Below, one piece after another: positions 1 to 10,271 of a stretch of DNA of 64,000 nucleotides (its first letter is position 1; each line of letters opens with the position of its first letter). The notes below the pieces were generated by a model, which worked only from the letters and a program-made list of their open reading frames with translations, made no database searches and had not been told where the DNA came from. A program made the translations under genes and the position numbers. The stretch is taken from contig NZ_MJEH01000001.1 of assembly GCF_001742425.1 (NCBI RefSeq), forward strand, positions 50,246-114,245. Reading direction: 5' to 3'. The DNA is from Bacillus solimangrovi (GTDB lineage Bacteria > Bacillota > Bacilli > Bacillales > Bacillaceae_N).

Positions 1-897
<897 letters not shown>

Positions 898-909
898 GGA
901 GGAAACGGT

Positions 910-2331
910 ATGGCTCAAAGTTATGACCTCGTCATTCTTGGCGGAGGAACTGGCGGATATGTAGCTGCAATTCGTGCATCCCAGTTAGGATTGAAAACAG
1001 CGATTGTTGAAAGTGGTAAATTAGGTGGTACATGTCTTCATAAAGGTTGTATCCCATCAAAAGCCTTATTACGTAGTGCAGAAGTATATGCAACAACTAA
1101 GCATGGTGAAGACTTCGGCGTTATTGTGAATGATGTGAAATTAGATTTTGAAAAAGTCCAAGCTCGTAAGCAAGGAATTGTTGATCAATTACATCAAGGT
1201 GTACAAGGATTAATGAAAAAGGGCAAGATCGATGTATATGAAGGGTATGGACGCATTCTCGGTCCTTCAATTTTCTCTCCTACAGCTGGAACAATTTCAG
1301 TTGAGTATACAGATGGTCGTGAAAATGACATGCTAATACCTAGTAATGTCCTTATTGCCACTGGTTCACGTCCACGTACATTACCTGGCTTAGAGGTAGA
1401 CAGTGAATATGTTATGACTTCAGACGAAGCATTGAAACTTGAGTCTCTTCCTTCCTCGATTGTAATTGTCGGTGGTGGCGTTATCGGAATTGAGTGGGCA
1501 TCAATGCTTCATGACTTCGGTGTAGAGGTAACGGTTATTGAATACGCTGATCGTATTCTTCCAACAGAAGACAAAGAAGTTTCTAAAGAAATGCAACGTA
1601 TTATGAAGAAAAAGGGTATTAAGCTCGTGACAAGTGCAAAGGTTTTACCAGACACACTTGAAAAGGGCGATGGAATTACGATTAAAGCCGAGCATAAGGG
1701 TGAAGAAAAGTCATTCTCAGCTGATAAGCTACTTGTATCGGTTGGCCGTGAAGCAAACACGAATGACATCGGCTTACAAAATACAGATATAGAGCTTGAA
1801 AAAGGATATATTCAAGTAAATGATTATATGCAAACGAAAGAGACTCATATTTACGCAATTGGCGATGTTATTGGTGGTTTACAGCTTGCACATGTTGCAT
1901 CTCATGAAGGCATCTTAGCTGTAGAGCATATTGCAGGTGAAAAATGTGAACCGATTGACTATACAATGGTTTCAAAATGCGTGTATTCAAGTCCAGAAAT
2001 TGCAAGTGTAGGGCTTACAGAAGAAGAAGCGAAAGAACAAGGTTATAATGTGAAAACTGGTAAGTTCCAATTCCGAGCAATTGGTAAAGCTCTCGTATTT
2101 GGTGAATCAGATGGTTTTGTTAAATTCGTTACTGATCAAGATAGTGATGACCTACTAGGTGTTCATATGATTGGACCACACGTAACAGATATGATTTCTG
2201 AAGCTGGTTTAGCGCGTGTATTAGATGCAACAGCTTGGGAAGTTGCACATACAATTCACCCTCATCCGACATTAGCGGAAGCGATTGGTGAAGCAGCGTT
2301 AGCGGTGGATGGTAAAGCAATTCATTCTTAA
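910..2331 (+). CDS. lpdV: Dihydrolipoamide dehydrogenase (E3) of branched-chain 2-oxoacid dehydrogenase
   Basis: A 473-residue cytoplasmic flavoprotein that reoxidises the dihydrolipoyl arm of E2 with FAD and NAD+. The N-terminal FAD fold (ILGGGTGGY), the redox-active disulfide in GGTCLHKGCIPSK (two Cys separated by four residues), the second Rossmann fold (IVGGGVIGIEWAS), the FAD motif YAIGDV and the C-terminal catalytic HPHPTLAE are all present. Length is normal. It lies between buk and bkdAA with short gaps and strong AGGAGG sites, so it is the E3 dedicated to the Bkd complex rather than the pdh E3. No defect is visible. Confidence 0.95.
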   Translation: MAQSYDLVILGGGTGGYVAAIRASQLGLKTAIVESGKLGGTCLHKGCIPSKALLRSAEVYATTKHGEDFGVIVNDVKLDFEKVQARKQGIVDQLHQGVQGLMKKGKIDVYEGYGRILGPSIFSPTAGTISVEYTDGRENDMLIPSNVLIATGSRPRTLPGLEVDSEYVMTSDEALKLESLPSSIVIVGGGVIGIEWASMLHDFGVEVTVIEYADRILPTEDKEVSKEMQRIMKKKGIKLVTSAKVLPDTLEKGDGITIKAEHKGEEKSFSADKLLVSVGREANTNDIGLQNTDIELEKGYIQVNDYMQTKETHIYAIGDVIGGLQLAHVASHEGILAVEHIAGEKCEPIDYTMVSKCVYSSPEIASVGLTEEEAKEQGYNVKTGKFQFRAIGKALVFGESDGFVKFVTDQDSDDLLGVHMIGPHVTDMISEAGLARVLDATAWEVAHTIHPHPTLAEAIGEAALAVDGKAIHS

Positions 2332-2352
2332 TCTTTTGAGGAGGTATGAAAT

Positions 2353-3342
2353 ATGACGGAAAATCGTCATCAAGCATTAGGCTTAAGTGATGAGCAAGTA
2401 ATGGAAATGTTTGAAACAATGCTATTAGCTCGTAAAATTGATGAGCGTATGTGGTTATTAAATCGTGCAGGTAAAATCCCTTTTGTAATTTCATGTCAAG
2501 GTCAAGAAGCAGCACAAGTTGGTGCTGCATATGCACTTGATCTTAAGAAAGATTATGCCCTTCCTTATTATCGTGATCTTGGGGTTGTATTGGCATTTGG
2601 AATGACAGCAAAAGAAGTTATGTTATCTGCATTCGCAAAATCAGAAGATCCAAACTCTGGTGGACGTCAAATGCCAGGTCACTTTGGACAAAAGAAAAAC
2701 CGTATTGTAACTGGTTCATCACCAGTAACAACTCAAGTACCTCATGCAGTAGGTATTTCTTTAGCTGGAAAAATGCGTGGAGATAATATTGTATCGATCG
2801 TAACGTTTGGAGAAGGTTCTTCAAACCAAGGTGATTTCCATGAAGGAGCTAACTTTGCAGGGGTACATAAACTACCAGTTATTTTCATGTGTGAAAATAA
2901 TAAATATGCTATCTCTGTTCCAATTGAACGTCAGTTAGCGTGTGAAAATGTAGCAGATCGCGGAATTGGTTACGGCATGCCAGGTGTTACTGTAGATGGA
3001 AATGACCCTCTTGCTGTGTACGAAGCAGCTAAGGAAGCAGCAGAACGTGGACGTCGTGGAGATGGTCCAACATTAATTGAAACGGTATCTTATCGACTTA
3101 CACCACATTCTAGTGATGATGATGACCGCTATCGTGAAAAAGAAGAGATTGAATCAGAGAAAAAGAAAGACTCAATCTTAACATTTGCCCAATATTTGAA
3201 AGATGTTGGTGTGATGACAGAAGAGCAGGAAAAAGCGTTGCATGAAAAAATTCAAGATATCGTTAACGAAGCGACAGATTATGCAGAAGAAGCACCTTAC
3301 GCACCTGCGGAAGATGCATTGAAATACGTTTACGCTGAATAG
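2353..3342 (+). CDS. bkdAA: Branched-chain 2-oxoacid dehydrogenase E1 alpha
   Basis: A 329-residue TPP-dependent decarboxylase subunit. With BkdAB it decarboxylates the 2-oxo acids of valine, leucine and isoleucine and passes the acyl group to the lipoyl arm of E2. The TPP/Mg motif is seen as GEGSSNQGDFHEG followed by CENN around residues 155-180, and the phosphorylation-loop-like YRLTPHSSDDD lies near residue 250. The start has an AGGAGGT site 6 bases upstream. It is followed by bkdAB after 14 bases and both are co-directional with lpdV, so they are co-transcribed. Confidence 0.95.
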   Translation: MTENRHQALGLSDEQVMEMFETMLLARKIDERMWLLNRAGKIPFVISCQGQEAAQVGAAYALDLKKDYALPYYRDLGVVLAFGMTAKEVMLSAFAKSEDPNSGGRQMPGHFGQKKNRIVTGSSPVTTQVPHAVGISLAGKMRGDNIVSIVTFGEGSSNQGDFHEGANFAGVHKLPVIFMCENNKYAISVPIERQLACENVADRGIGYGMPGVTVDGNDPLAVYEAAKEAAERGRRGDGPTLIETVSYRLTPHSSDDDDRYREKEEIESEKKKDSILTFAQYLKDVGVMTEEQEKALHEKIQDIVNEATDYAEEAPYAPAEDALKYVYAE

Positions 3343-3356
3343 GAGGAGAGATCAAT

Positions 3357-4340
3357 ATGCCTGTTATGTCTTATATTGAAGCAATAACACGCGCGATGTA
3401 TGAAGAAATGGAGCGCGATGAGAATGTCTTCGTACTTGGGGAAGATGTTGGGAAAAAGGGTGGAGTATTCCGTGCAACAGACGGTTTATACGATAAATTT
3501 GGTGAAGATCGTGTAATTGATACACCACTTGCAGAATCAGCAATTGCTGGAGTTGGAATTGGTGCCGCAATGTACGGTATGCGCCCAGTAGCTGAAATGC
3601 AATTTGCAGATTTTATCATGCCTGCAATAAACCAAATCATTTCAGAAGCAGCACGTATACGCTATCGTTCAAATAATGATTGGAGTTGTCCGATGACAAT
3701 TCGTGCACCATATGGTGGAGGTGTACACGGTGCACTCTATCACTCACAATCTGTTGAAGCAATCTTTGCGAATCAACCAGGTTTGAAAATTGTCATGCCA
3801 TCAACACCATATGACGCAAAAGGTTTATTAAAGGCAGCGATACGTGATGATGACCCAGTTCTTTTCTTTGAACATAAACGAGCTTATCGTCTCATTAAAG
3901 GTGAAGTTCCTGAAGAAGATTATACATTGCCTATCGGAAAGGCTGACGTGAAACGTGAAGGTGAAGATATAACAGTAATTACGTACGGATTATGTGTACA
4001 TTTTGCACTTCAAGCAGCTGAAAAACTTGAAAATGATGGAATTTCAGCTCATATTTTAGACTTACGTACTGTTTATCCACTTGATAAAGAAGCGATTATT
4101 GAAGCTGCTTCAAAAACAGGAAAAGTATTACTTGTTACAGAAGATAACATTGAAGGAAGCATCATGAGTGAAGTATCTGCAATCATCTCTGAGAATTGCC
4201 TATTCGATTTAGATGCACCAGTTCGTCGTCTTGCAGGGCCAAATGTGCCAGCAATGCCATATGCTCCGACAATGGAGAAATATTTCATGATTAATCCTGA
4301 TAAAGTTGAAAAAGCAATGAGAGAGCTTGCTGAATTTTAA
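3357..4340 (+). CDS. bkdAB: Branched-chain 2-oxoacid dehydrogenase E1 beta
   Basis: A 327-residue transketolase-like beta subunit that pairs with BkdAA. It opens with the family pattern YIEAITRAMYEEMERDENV then GEDVG, and has the conserved DTPLAESAIAG and MPSTPYDAKGLLKAAIRDDDPV segments followed by the C-terminal transketolase domain (LDLRTVYPLD). Length is normal. The stop is followed by an 84-base gap holding a strong stem-loop before bkdB, the only long gap inside the visible part of this operon. Confidence 0.95.
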   Translation: MPVMSYIEAITRAMYEEMERDENVFVLGEDVGKKGGVFRATDGLYDKFGEDRVIDTPLAESAIAGVGIGAAMYGMRPVAEMQFADFIMPAINQIISEAARIRYRSNNDWSCPMTIRAPYGGGVHGALYHSQSVEAIFANQPGLKIVMPSTPYDAKGLLKAAIRDDDPVLFFEHKRAYRLIKGEVPEEDYTLPIGKADVKREGEDITVITYGLCVHFALQAAEKLENDGISAHILDLRTVYPLDKEAIIEAASKTGKVLLVTEDNIEGSIMSEVSAIISENCLFDLDAPVRRLAGPNVPAMPYAPTMEKYFMINPDKVEKAMRELAEF

Positions 4341-4359
4341 AATACAAGAAATGAATTAA

Positions 4360-4394
4360 TTAGTTCGGTCAGTTTAATTAGCTGACTGAACTAA
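4360..4394 (+). other. Stem-loop inside the bkd operon, between bkdAB and bkdB
   Basis: A 13-bp arm TTAGTTCGGTCAG (4360-4372) pairs with CTGACTGAACTAA (4382-4394) with one G-U pair and a 9-base loop. No T-run follows, so it is unlikely to stop transcription. A processing site or mRNA stabiliser that changes the E1:E2 ratio is an inference. Confidence 0.6.
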
Positions 4395-4424
4395 CAGTAA
4401 TCATCATATGAGGAGGTCTTTCCA

Positions 4425-5732
4425 TTGGCTGTTGAAAAAATCAATATGCCTCAGTTAGGGGAGAGTGTAACAGAAGGTACGATCACAAGTTGGCTCGTAT
4501 CGGTTGGGGACAAAGTAAAAAAATATGACCCTCTAGCTGAAGTACAGACAGATAAGGTAAGTGCAGAAGTACCATCTTCATTCGAAGGAACTATCACTGA
4601 ATTAGTTGCTGGTGAAGGTGAAACAATTGCGGTAGGCGAATTAATTTGCCATGTTGAAACAGAAGCTGGTGGTGCAGCAGAAAAGCCGAAAAACGAAGAA
4701 AAGAAAGTAGAGAAATCTACAGCACCGAAACAACAAGCTTCCAATGAAGATCAAGCTAATAAACGTCGTTACTCACCAGCTGTTCTACGAATGGCACAAG
4801 AGAATGATATTGATCTTGAACAAGTACAAGGTTCTGGTAAAGGCGGACGCATTACTCGTAAAGATTTACAACAAATAATTGAATCGGGTAATGTTCCAAA
4901 AGCAAATGGTGTGAAGCAAGAGGCTCCTGTAGAACAATCAGCTCCTGCTCAAGCTCAGCAGCCTATTGCAGTACCAGATCAACCATCATTGTCTGCTCCG
5001 GCAAAAGCACCAGAGGTTCCTGTTGCAGCTGGTGATATTGAAATTCCTGTTTCAGGAGTTCGTAAAGCGATTGCGTCTAATATGCTTCGTAGTAAGCATG
5101 AAGCACCTCATGCATGGACGATGGTTGAAGTAGACGTTACAAATCTCGTTAATTATAGAAATAATATTAAAAATGAATTCAAACAAAAAGAAGGCTTTAG
5201 TCTAACGTTCTTCGCGTTCTTCGTGAAAGCTGTATCGCAAGCATTGAAGGAATTCCCAATGATCAATTCAATGTGGGCTGGAGATAAGATTATCCAGAAG
5301 AAAGATATTAACATCTCAATTGCTGTAGCGACAGATGATGCACTTTTTGTTCCAGTTATTAAAAATGCAGATGAGAAAACGATTAAAGGAATTGCCCGGG
5401 AAATTACAGATCTTGCTCAAAAAGTTCGTACAGGTAAAATTAGTTCTGCAGATATGCAGGGTGGCACGTTCACTGTAAATAATACGGGTTCATTCGGTTC
5501 TGTTCAATCTTCTGGTATCATTAACTATCCTCAAGCAGCGATTCTTCAAGTTGAGTCAATTGTGAAGCGTCCAGTTGTAATGGACAATGGCATGATTGGT
5601 GTGCGTGATATGGTTAACCTCTGTTTATCACTTGATCATCGTGTACTTGATGGACTTGTATGTGGTCGTTTCTTAGCTCGAGTTAAAGAAATTTTGGAAA
5701 AGACTTCAGAAGAAAATACATCAGTGTATTAA
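4425..5732 (+). CDS. bkdB: Branched-chain 2-oxoacid dehydrogenase E2 (lipoamide acyltransferase)
   Basis: A 435-residue core subunit of the Bkd complex. The N-terminal lipoyl domain (about 1-78) has the lipoylated lysine in QTDKVSAE at residue 44. A charged and Ala/Pro-rich linker follows, then a peripheral subunit-binding domain (RRYSPAVLRMAQENDIDL to ITRKDL, about 112-150), a second Ala/Pro linker, and the catalytic acyltransferase domain ending in the active-site DHRVLDG. Translation starts at TTG (4425) behind AGGAGGTCTTTCCA. It is the last gene of the operon: a strong terminator follows after 12 bases. Confidence 0.95.
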   Translation: MAVEKINMPQLGESVTEGTITSWLVSVGDKVKKYDPLAEVQTDKVSAEVPSSFEGTITELVAGEGETIAVGELICHVETEAGGAAEKPKNEEKKVEKSTAPKQQASNEDQANKRRYSPAVLRMAQENDIDLEQVQGSGKGGRITRKDLQQIIESGNVPKANGVKQEAPVEQSAPAQAQQPIAVPDQPSLSAPAKAPEVPVAAGDIEIPVSGVRKAIASNMLRSKHEAPHAWTMVEVDVTNLVNYRNNIKNEFKQKEGFSLTFFAFFVKAVSQALKEFPMINSMWAGDKIIQKKDINISIAVATDDALFVPVIKNADEKTIKGIAREITDLAQKVRTGKISSADMQGGTFTVNNTGSFGSVQSSGIINYPQAAILQVESIVKRPVVMDNGMIGVRDMVNLCLSLDHRVLDGLVCGRFLARVKEILEKTSEENTSVY

Positions 5733-5744
5733 TTTGAATGATTG

Positions 5745-5780
5745 ACCGCAAATCCCACCTTAAGGATTTGCGGTTTTTTT
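5745..5780 (+). terminator. Rho-independent terminator of the bkd operon
   Basis: Arm ACCGCAAATCC (5745-5755) pairs perfectly with GGATTTGCGGT (5764-5774), 8-base loop, followed by seven T. It separates bkdB from mutA. Confidence 0.92.
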
Positions 5781-5854
5781 GAATGAAATTTGATAGAAAC
5801 GTATAAAACTTTGTCATGTTCTCTCGTCAATCATGATATTCATTTGTCATCATA

Positions 5855-5883
5855 TTGAAGCGTGATTCATTTTGTACTACTAT
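5855..5883 (+). promoter_or_regulatory. Putative sigma-A promoter of the mutA operon
   Basis: TTGAAG (5855-5860), 17-base spacer, TACTAT (5878-5883), lying after the bkd terminator and about 100 bases before the preferred mutA start. This is a consensus match only; no start site is known. Confidence 0.5.
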
Positions 5884-5950
5884 AAGAATAAGAGATGATT
5901 GAAAATTTTTATAAGTATGAACTTGAAATTTGGAGAAGAAAGGGGTGAAG

Positions 5951-5974
5951 GGATAACGCAAATTCGCGTTATCC
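5951..5974 (+). promoter_or_regulatory. Perfect stem-loop between G-rich ribosome site and mutA ATG
   Basis: GGATAACGC (5951-5959) and GCGTTATCC (5966-5974) form a perfect 9-bp stem with loop AAATTC. The G-rich Shine-Dalgarno-like tract AAAGGGGTGAAGGG lies immediately 5' and the preferred mutA ATG is 9 bases 3'. If the stem forms, it would bring the distant ribosome site close to the ATG; if it does not, spacing is too long. Structure is seen, function is inferred. Confidence 0.6.
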
Positions 5975-5982
5975 AAAAAAGA

Positions 5983-8079
5983 ATGACTGAAGAAAAGCAA
6001 AACATAGACTTAAACATATTCAGTGAATTCCCTGTTCCAAAGATGGAAGAATGGATAGAAACAGTGGAGAAATCATTAAAAGGGATACCGGTTAATAGGT
6101 TATATACACATACATACGAGGGAATTCAATTAAAACCGATTTATCTGAAGGAGGATGCATCACATTTACTGCATATGAGTGATCTTCCTGGTGAAGGTAG
6201 TTATGTACGAGGTACACAGCGGTTAGGAAATGCAGGTACACCTTGGAAAGTTGCACAAGAAATTTATGGGGAAACACCTGAAATGTATAATGAGCGTTTG
6301 AAAAAAGATATCGAACGAGGTTTAACGATGATTAATATACCGTTTGATGAAGCAGTTCAAAACGGTTTAGATGCTGATGAAGCTAATAGTGATAGTGTTG
6401 GAAAAAATGGAATGTCGTTTACTTCTATTGAAGATTGGAAGATAGCGCTTAATGGAATTGATATAACTAAATATCCAATTTATTTACAAGCGGGTTACAG
6501 TACGTCAGTACTGTTAGCTTCATTTCTAGCATTTGCTGATAAGGAAAGTGTGAACAAGAATAAACTAACGGTATTTGGTGGGTTTGATTATTTTGGAACA
6601 TTGGCAATGACTAGTACAGCACCATTTGATTATGAACGAGCGCTCGATTTGTATGAGCAAACGACTAACTGGACTGTGAAACATGCCTCGAATATTCGTA
6701 CTATTCTGATTCAAGGTGAGCCGTATGCACGTGCAGGTGCTTCAGCTGTTCAGGAGCTTGGTTTTGCTATCTCTGCGGGTGTAGAAATATTACGTAGTTT
6801 AGTTGATCGAGGGATAGGTATTGAACAGGCTGCTAAGCAGATTTATTTTTCATTTAGTATAGGTTCGAATGTGTTCATGGAAATTGCTAAGTTTCGCTCT
6901 GCTAAAATGATTTGGGCTAAGATAATTGAAGCATTTGGTGGTAGTGAAGAGGCGAAGAAAATGTACATTCATGCTCGCACATCTACTTATAATAAAACAA
7001 AGTTTGATCCGTATGTAAATATGTTGCGAACAACAACAGAAGCTTTCTCAGCTGCTGTAGGAGGTGTTGACAGTATGCACGTCGCACCGTTTGATGAACC
7101 TGTTCGCAATCCAGATGAGTTCTCAAGAAGAATATCTCGTAATACACAAATTATATTGCAAGAAGAGTCACAACTTAATAAAGTAGCTGATCCTGCTGGA
7201 GGTTCATGGTACGTTGAATCATTAACGAATGAGCTAGCAGAAAAAGCATGGAATCTATTTACACAAGTGGAGCAACACGGTGGGATGAATGCTGCATTGA
7301 AAAATGATTTCGTTCAATCAAACATTGCAAATATAGCAAACAAAAGGCAATTAGACTATGAAATAAGGAAATCGAGAATTGTTGGTACAAATATGTATCC
7401 GAACTTAGATGAAAAACGATTATCTTCACACGAAGAACAACAAACTATTCAGGGAAGAATTGAAGAGGTTTCAATTTATAAGTCAGGTAATGATGTAAGC
7501 GGTATCAAAATAGAGACATATAATGACATGATCAATGCTTTTAGAAACGGTGCAACCATTGGTAAAGTCATGTCTCACATTGGAAATAAAATGATTACTA
7601 TTAATCCACTATCAATCCGTCGAGCAGCAGAATCATTTGAACAACTACGTGAAGCAATGGATAAGTATGTCCAAAAAAACGGATTAAAGCCAAAAGTCTT
7701 CCTCGCAAATTTAGGTCCAATTCCTAAGCATAAAGCAAGAGCAGATTTTGTTTCAGGATTTTTTGCAGCGGGTGGATTTGAGTCGATTACGAATGACGGT
7801 TTCTTAACTGCTGAAGAGGTTGCAAAAGCAACGAGTGAATCAGGTGCGATAGCAGCGGTGATTTGTGGTTCTGATGAAAGTTATCTAGAGATTGGAACTG
7901 AAGTTGCAAAGCAAATAAAAGAACAGAGTGAACATATGAAGCTTTACTTAGCTGGTAATCCAACTGAAGACTTAGCAGATAAACTTAAAGTAGCTGGTGT
8001 TGATGAGTTTGTACATTTGAAAGCTAACTGTTATGACATCCTAGTACGCTTGCAAGAGGCGAAGGGGGTACTCGCATGA
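5983..8079 (+). CDS. mutA: Methylmalonyl-CoA mutase small (beta) subunit
   Basis: A 698-residue non-catalytic partner of MutB in the adenosylcobalamin-dependent mutase that interconverts (R)-methylmalonyl-CoA and succinyl-CoA. The TIM-barrel domain has family patterns [23 protein letters not shown] and [10 protein letters not shown]. The C-terminal flavodoxin-like domain has PIPKHKAR where the B12-binding DxHxxG should be, as expected for this subunit. The frame is open further upstream (TTG 5899, ATG 5917), but those codons lack a ribosome site and homologues begin near FPVPKMEEW, so ATG 5983 (MTEEK) is preferred; a stem-loop separates it from the G-rich tract at 5938-5952. It overlaps mutB by 4 bases (ATGA). 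Confidence 0.92.
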   Translation: MTEEKQNIDLNIFSEFPVPKMEEWIETVEKSLKGIPVNRLYTHTYEGIQLKPIYLKEDASHLLHMSDLPGEGSYVRGTQRLGNAGTPWKVAQEIYGETPEMYNERLKKDIERGLTMINIPFDEAVQNGLDADEANSDSVGKNGMSFTSIEDWKIALNGIDITKYPIYLQAGYSTSVLLASFLAFADKESVNKNKLTVFGGFDYFGTLAMTSTAPFDYERALDLYEQTTNWTVKHASNIRTILIQGEPYARAGASAVQELGFAISAGVEILRSLVDRGIGIEQAAKQIYFSFSIGSNVFMEIAKFRSAKMIWAKIIEAFGGSEEAKKMYIHARTSTYNKTKFDPYVNMLRTTTEAFSAAVGGVDSMHVAPFDEPVRNPDEFSRRISRNTQIILQEESQLNKVADPAGGSWYVESLTNELAEKAWNLFTQVEQHGGMNAALKNDFVQSNIANIANKRQLDYEIRKSRIVGTNMYPNLDEKRLSSHEEQQTIQGRIEEVSIYKSGNDVSGIKIETYNDMINAFRNGATIGKVMSHIGNKMITINPLSIRRAAESFEQLREAMDKYVQKNGLKPKVFLANLGPIPKHKARADFVSGFFAAGGFESITNDGFLTAEEVAKATSESGAIAAVICGSDESYLEIGTEVAKQIKEQSEHMKLYLAGNPTEDLADKLKVAGVDEFVHLKANCYDILVRLQEAKGVLA

Positions 8080-10271
8080 GTATGATTCCAGATTTTAAGA
8101 AAATGAGTTTTGAAACAAGCAAAAATGATGTGAATCTTGACGAATGGAAGCAAAAAGTTGAGCAGGAAGTCGATCAATCATTCGATGATTTGTTATTTCG
8201 TACGAACGAACAAATTGATGTAAAACCTGCTTATACAGAAGCAGATACAAAAGATTATAAGCATGTTGATTATATGTCGGGTATTCCCCCATATTTACGT
8301 GGTCCATATCCAACTATGTATGTGACAAGACCTTGGACTGTTCGCCAGTATGCTGGTTTTTCAACAGCAGAAGAAAGTAATGCGTTTTACCGTAGAAACC
8401 TTGCAGCTGGACAAAAGGGTCTGTCTGTAGCATTCGATCTTGCAACACACCGCGGTTATGATTCAGATCATGAACGTGTTGTTGGTGATGTTGGAAAAGC
8501 AGGTGTAGCAATTGATTCAATTGCAGATATGAAAATCTTATTTGATGGTATCCCACTCGATCAAATGTCTGTTTCAATGACAATGAATGGGGCTGTACTA
8601 CCAATTATGGCGTTCTATATTGTGACGGCAGAAGAGCAAGGTGTGAAACCAGAAGAGCTTTCGGGTACAATCCAAAATGACATTTTAAAAGAATACATGG
8701 TTCGAAACACGTATATTTACCCACCAGAAATGTCGATGAAGATTATTGCAGATATTTTTGAGTATACGTCTCAGAAAATGCCTCGTTTCAATAGTATCAG
8801 TATTTCTGGTTATCACTTGCAAGAAGCAGGTGCGCCAGCCGACATTGAGTTAGCATATACGTTAGCAGACGGTCTTGAATATGTACGTACTGGTTTAGCT
8901 GCTGGTATTGATATTGATAAGTTTGCACCACGTTTATCTTTCTTCTGGGCAATTGGCATGAACTACTTTATGGAAGTAGCGAAAATGCGTGCAGGTCGAC
9001 TTATTTGGGCTAAAATGATGAAAGAATTTAATCCGAAGAACACGAAGTCAATGGCATTACGAACACACTCTCAAACATCTGGCTGGAGTTTAACAGAACA
9101 AGATCCTTTCAATAATGTAACACGTACGTGTATAGAGGCGATGGCTTCTGCACTCGGTCATACACAGTCATTGCATACGAATGCATTAGATGAGGCGATC
9201 GCACTTCCAACTGATTTCTCAGCACGTATTGCTCGTAATACCCAACTTTATCTCCAAGATGAAACGGGCATAACTGATGTCGTTGATCCATGGGCAGGTT
9301 CTTATTATGTTGAGTATTTAACAGCGAAGCTTGTTGAGCGTGCTTGGACACATATTGAAGAGATTGAACAATTAGGTGGTATGGCAAAGGCAATCGAAAC
9401 AGGTGTACCTAAGATGCGTATTGAAGAAGCTGCTGCACGCCGTCAAGCGCATATTGATTCTGGTAAGGAATCAATTATTGGTATGAATAAATATCGTTTA
9501 GAGAAAGAAGATCCGATTGATATTTTAGAAGTAGATAACACGGCTGTTCGTAATCAGCAGCTAGAGCGATTGAAGGAATTGAAGGGAAATCGTGACCAAG
9601 CTAAAGTGGAATCAGCTTTACAAGCCATCACAAAGGCAGCTGAAACAGGAGAAGGTAATTTGTTAGAACTTTCAGTAGAAGCAGCACGTGTGAGAGCAAC
9701 ACTTGGGGAAATTTCTGACGCAATTGAGAAGGTAAGCGGTAGACATAAGGCAATGATTCGTTCAATTAGTGGAGTATATAGCAGTGAATTTTCGAATGAA
9801 GAAGAAATAACAACAGTGAAGAAGATGGCAGATGAATTTCTTGAGAAAGAAGGACGTCGCCCACGTATTATGGTAGCAAAGATGGGGCAAGATGGCCATG
9901 ATCGAGGAGCAAAGGTTATTGCTACAGCATTTGCGGATTTAGGTTTTGATGTTGATGTGGGTCCATTATTCCAAACACCTGAAGAAACAGCGCTTCAAGC
10001 AGTAGAGAATGACGTTCATGCTATTGGAATGAGTTCGCTTGCTGCCGGACATAAAACATTGCTCCCTCAATTAGTGAATGAACTGAAAAAACTTGATCGA
10101 GAGGACATAGTAGTAGTTATTGGTGGTGTTATTCCAGCACAAGATTATGACTATTTAACTGAACATGGTGCCGCAGCGATCTTTGGTCCTGGTACGGTCA
10201 TTCCAGTTGCTGCACAAAAGGTAATTGAGGAAATCAGCCACCGTTTAGATGAGGTTGAGGAGTTGATTTAA
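8076..10271 (+). CDS. mutB: Methylmalonyl-CoA mutase large (alpha, catalytic) subunit
   Basis: A 731-residue catalytic subunit. The substrate barrel shows [31 protein letters not shown] and [16 protein letters not shown], hallmarks of acyl-CoA mutases specific for methylmalonyl-CoA. The C-terminal cobalamin domain has DGHDRGAKV (the DxHxxG lower-ligand histidine) near residue 608, with GMSSLAAGH and GGVIPAQDY after it. All key residues are present. It overlaps mutA by ATGA and shares one base with meaB, indicating tight translational coupling. In the pathway it feeds carbon from valine, isoleucine or odd-chain acyl units into the TCA cycle. Confidence 0.97.
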   Translation: MSMIPDFKKMSFETSKNDVNLDEWKQKVEQEVDQSFDDLLFRTNEQIDVKPAYTEADTKDYKHVDYMSGIPPYLRGPYPTMYVTRPWTVRQYAGFSTAEESNAFYRRNLAAGQKGLSVAFDLATHRGYDSDHERVVGDVGKAGVAIDSIADMKILFDGIPLDQMSVSMTMNGAVLPIMAFYIVTAEEQGVKPEELSGTIQNDILKEYMVRNTYIYPPEMSMKIIADIFEYTSQKMPRFNSISISGYHLQEAGAPADIELAYTLADGLEYVRTGLAAGIDIDKFAPRLSFFWAIGMNYFMEVAKMRAGRLIWAKMMKEFNPKNTKSMALRTHSQTSGWSLTEQDPFNNVTRTCIEAMASALGHTQSLHTNALDEAIALPTDFSARIARNTQLYLQDETGITDVVDPWAGSYYVEYLTAKLVERAWTHIEEIEQLGGMAKAIETGVPKMRIEEAAARRQAHIDSGKESIIGMNKYRLEKEDPIDILEVDNTAVRNQQLERLKELKGNRDQAKVESALQAITKAAETGEGNLLELSVEAARVRATLGEISDAIEKVSGRHKAMIRSISGVYSSEFSNEEEITTVKKMADEFLEKEGRRPRIMVAKMGQDGHDRGAKVIATAFADLGFDVDVGPLFQTPEETALQAVENDVHAIGMSSLAAGHKTLLPQLVNELKKLDREDIVVVIGGVIPAQDYDYLTEHGAAAIFGPGTVIPVAAQKVIEEISHRLDEVEELI

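Noticed and set aside
2129..2536. Minus-strand 135-codon frame over lpdV and bkdAA
   Set aside because: Spans the junction of two certain plus-strand genes; Leu/His-rich shadow.
5899..5982. N-terminal extension of mutA from TTG 5899
   Set aside because: Lacks a ribosome site, includes the perfect hairpin and the extra residues do not resemble MutA N-termini; kept as an alternative only.
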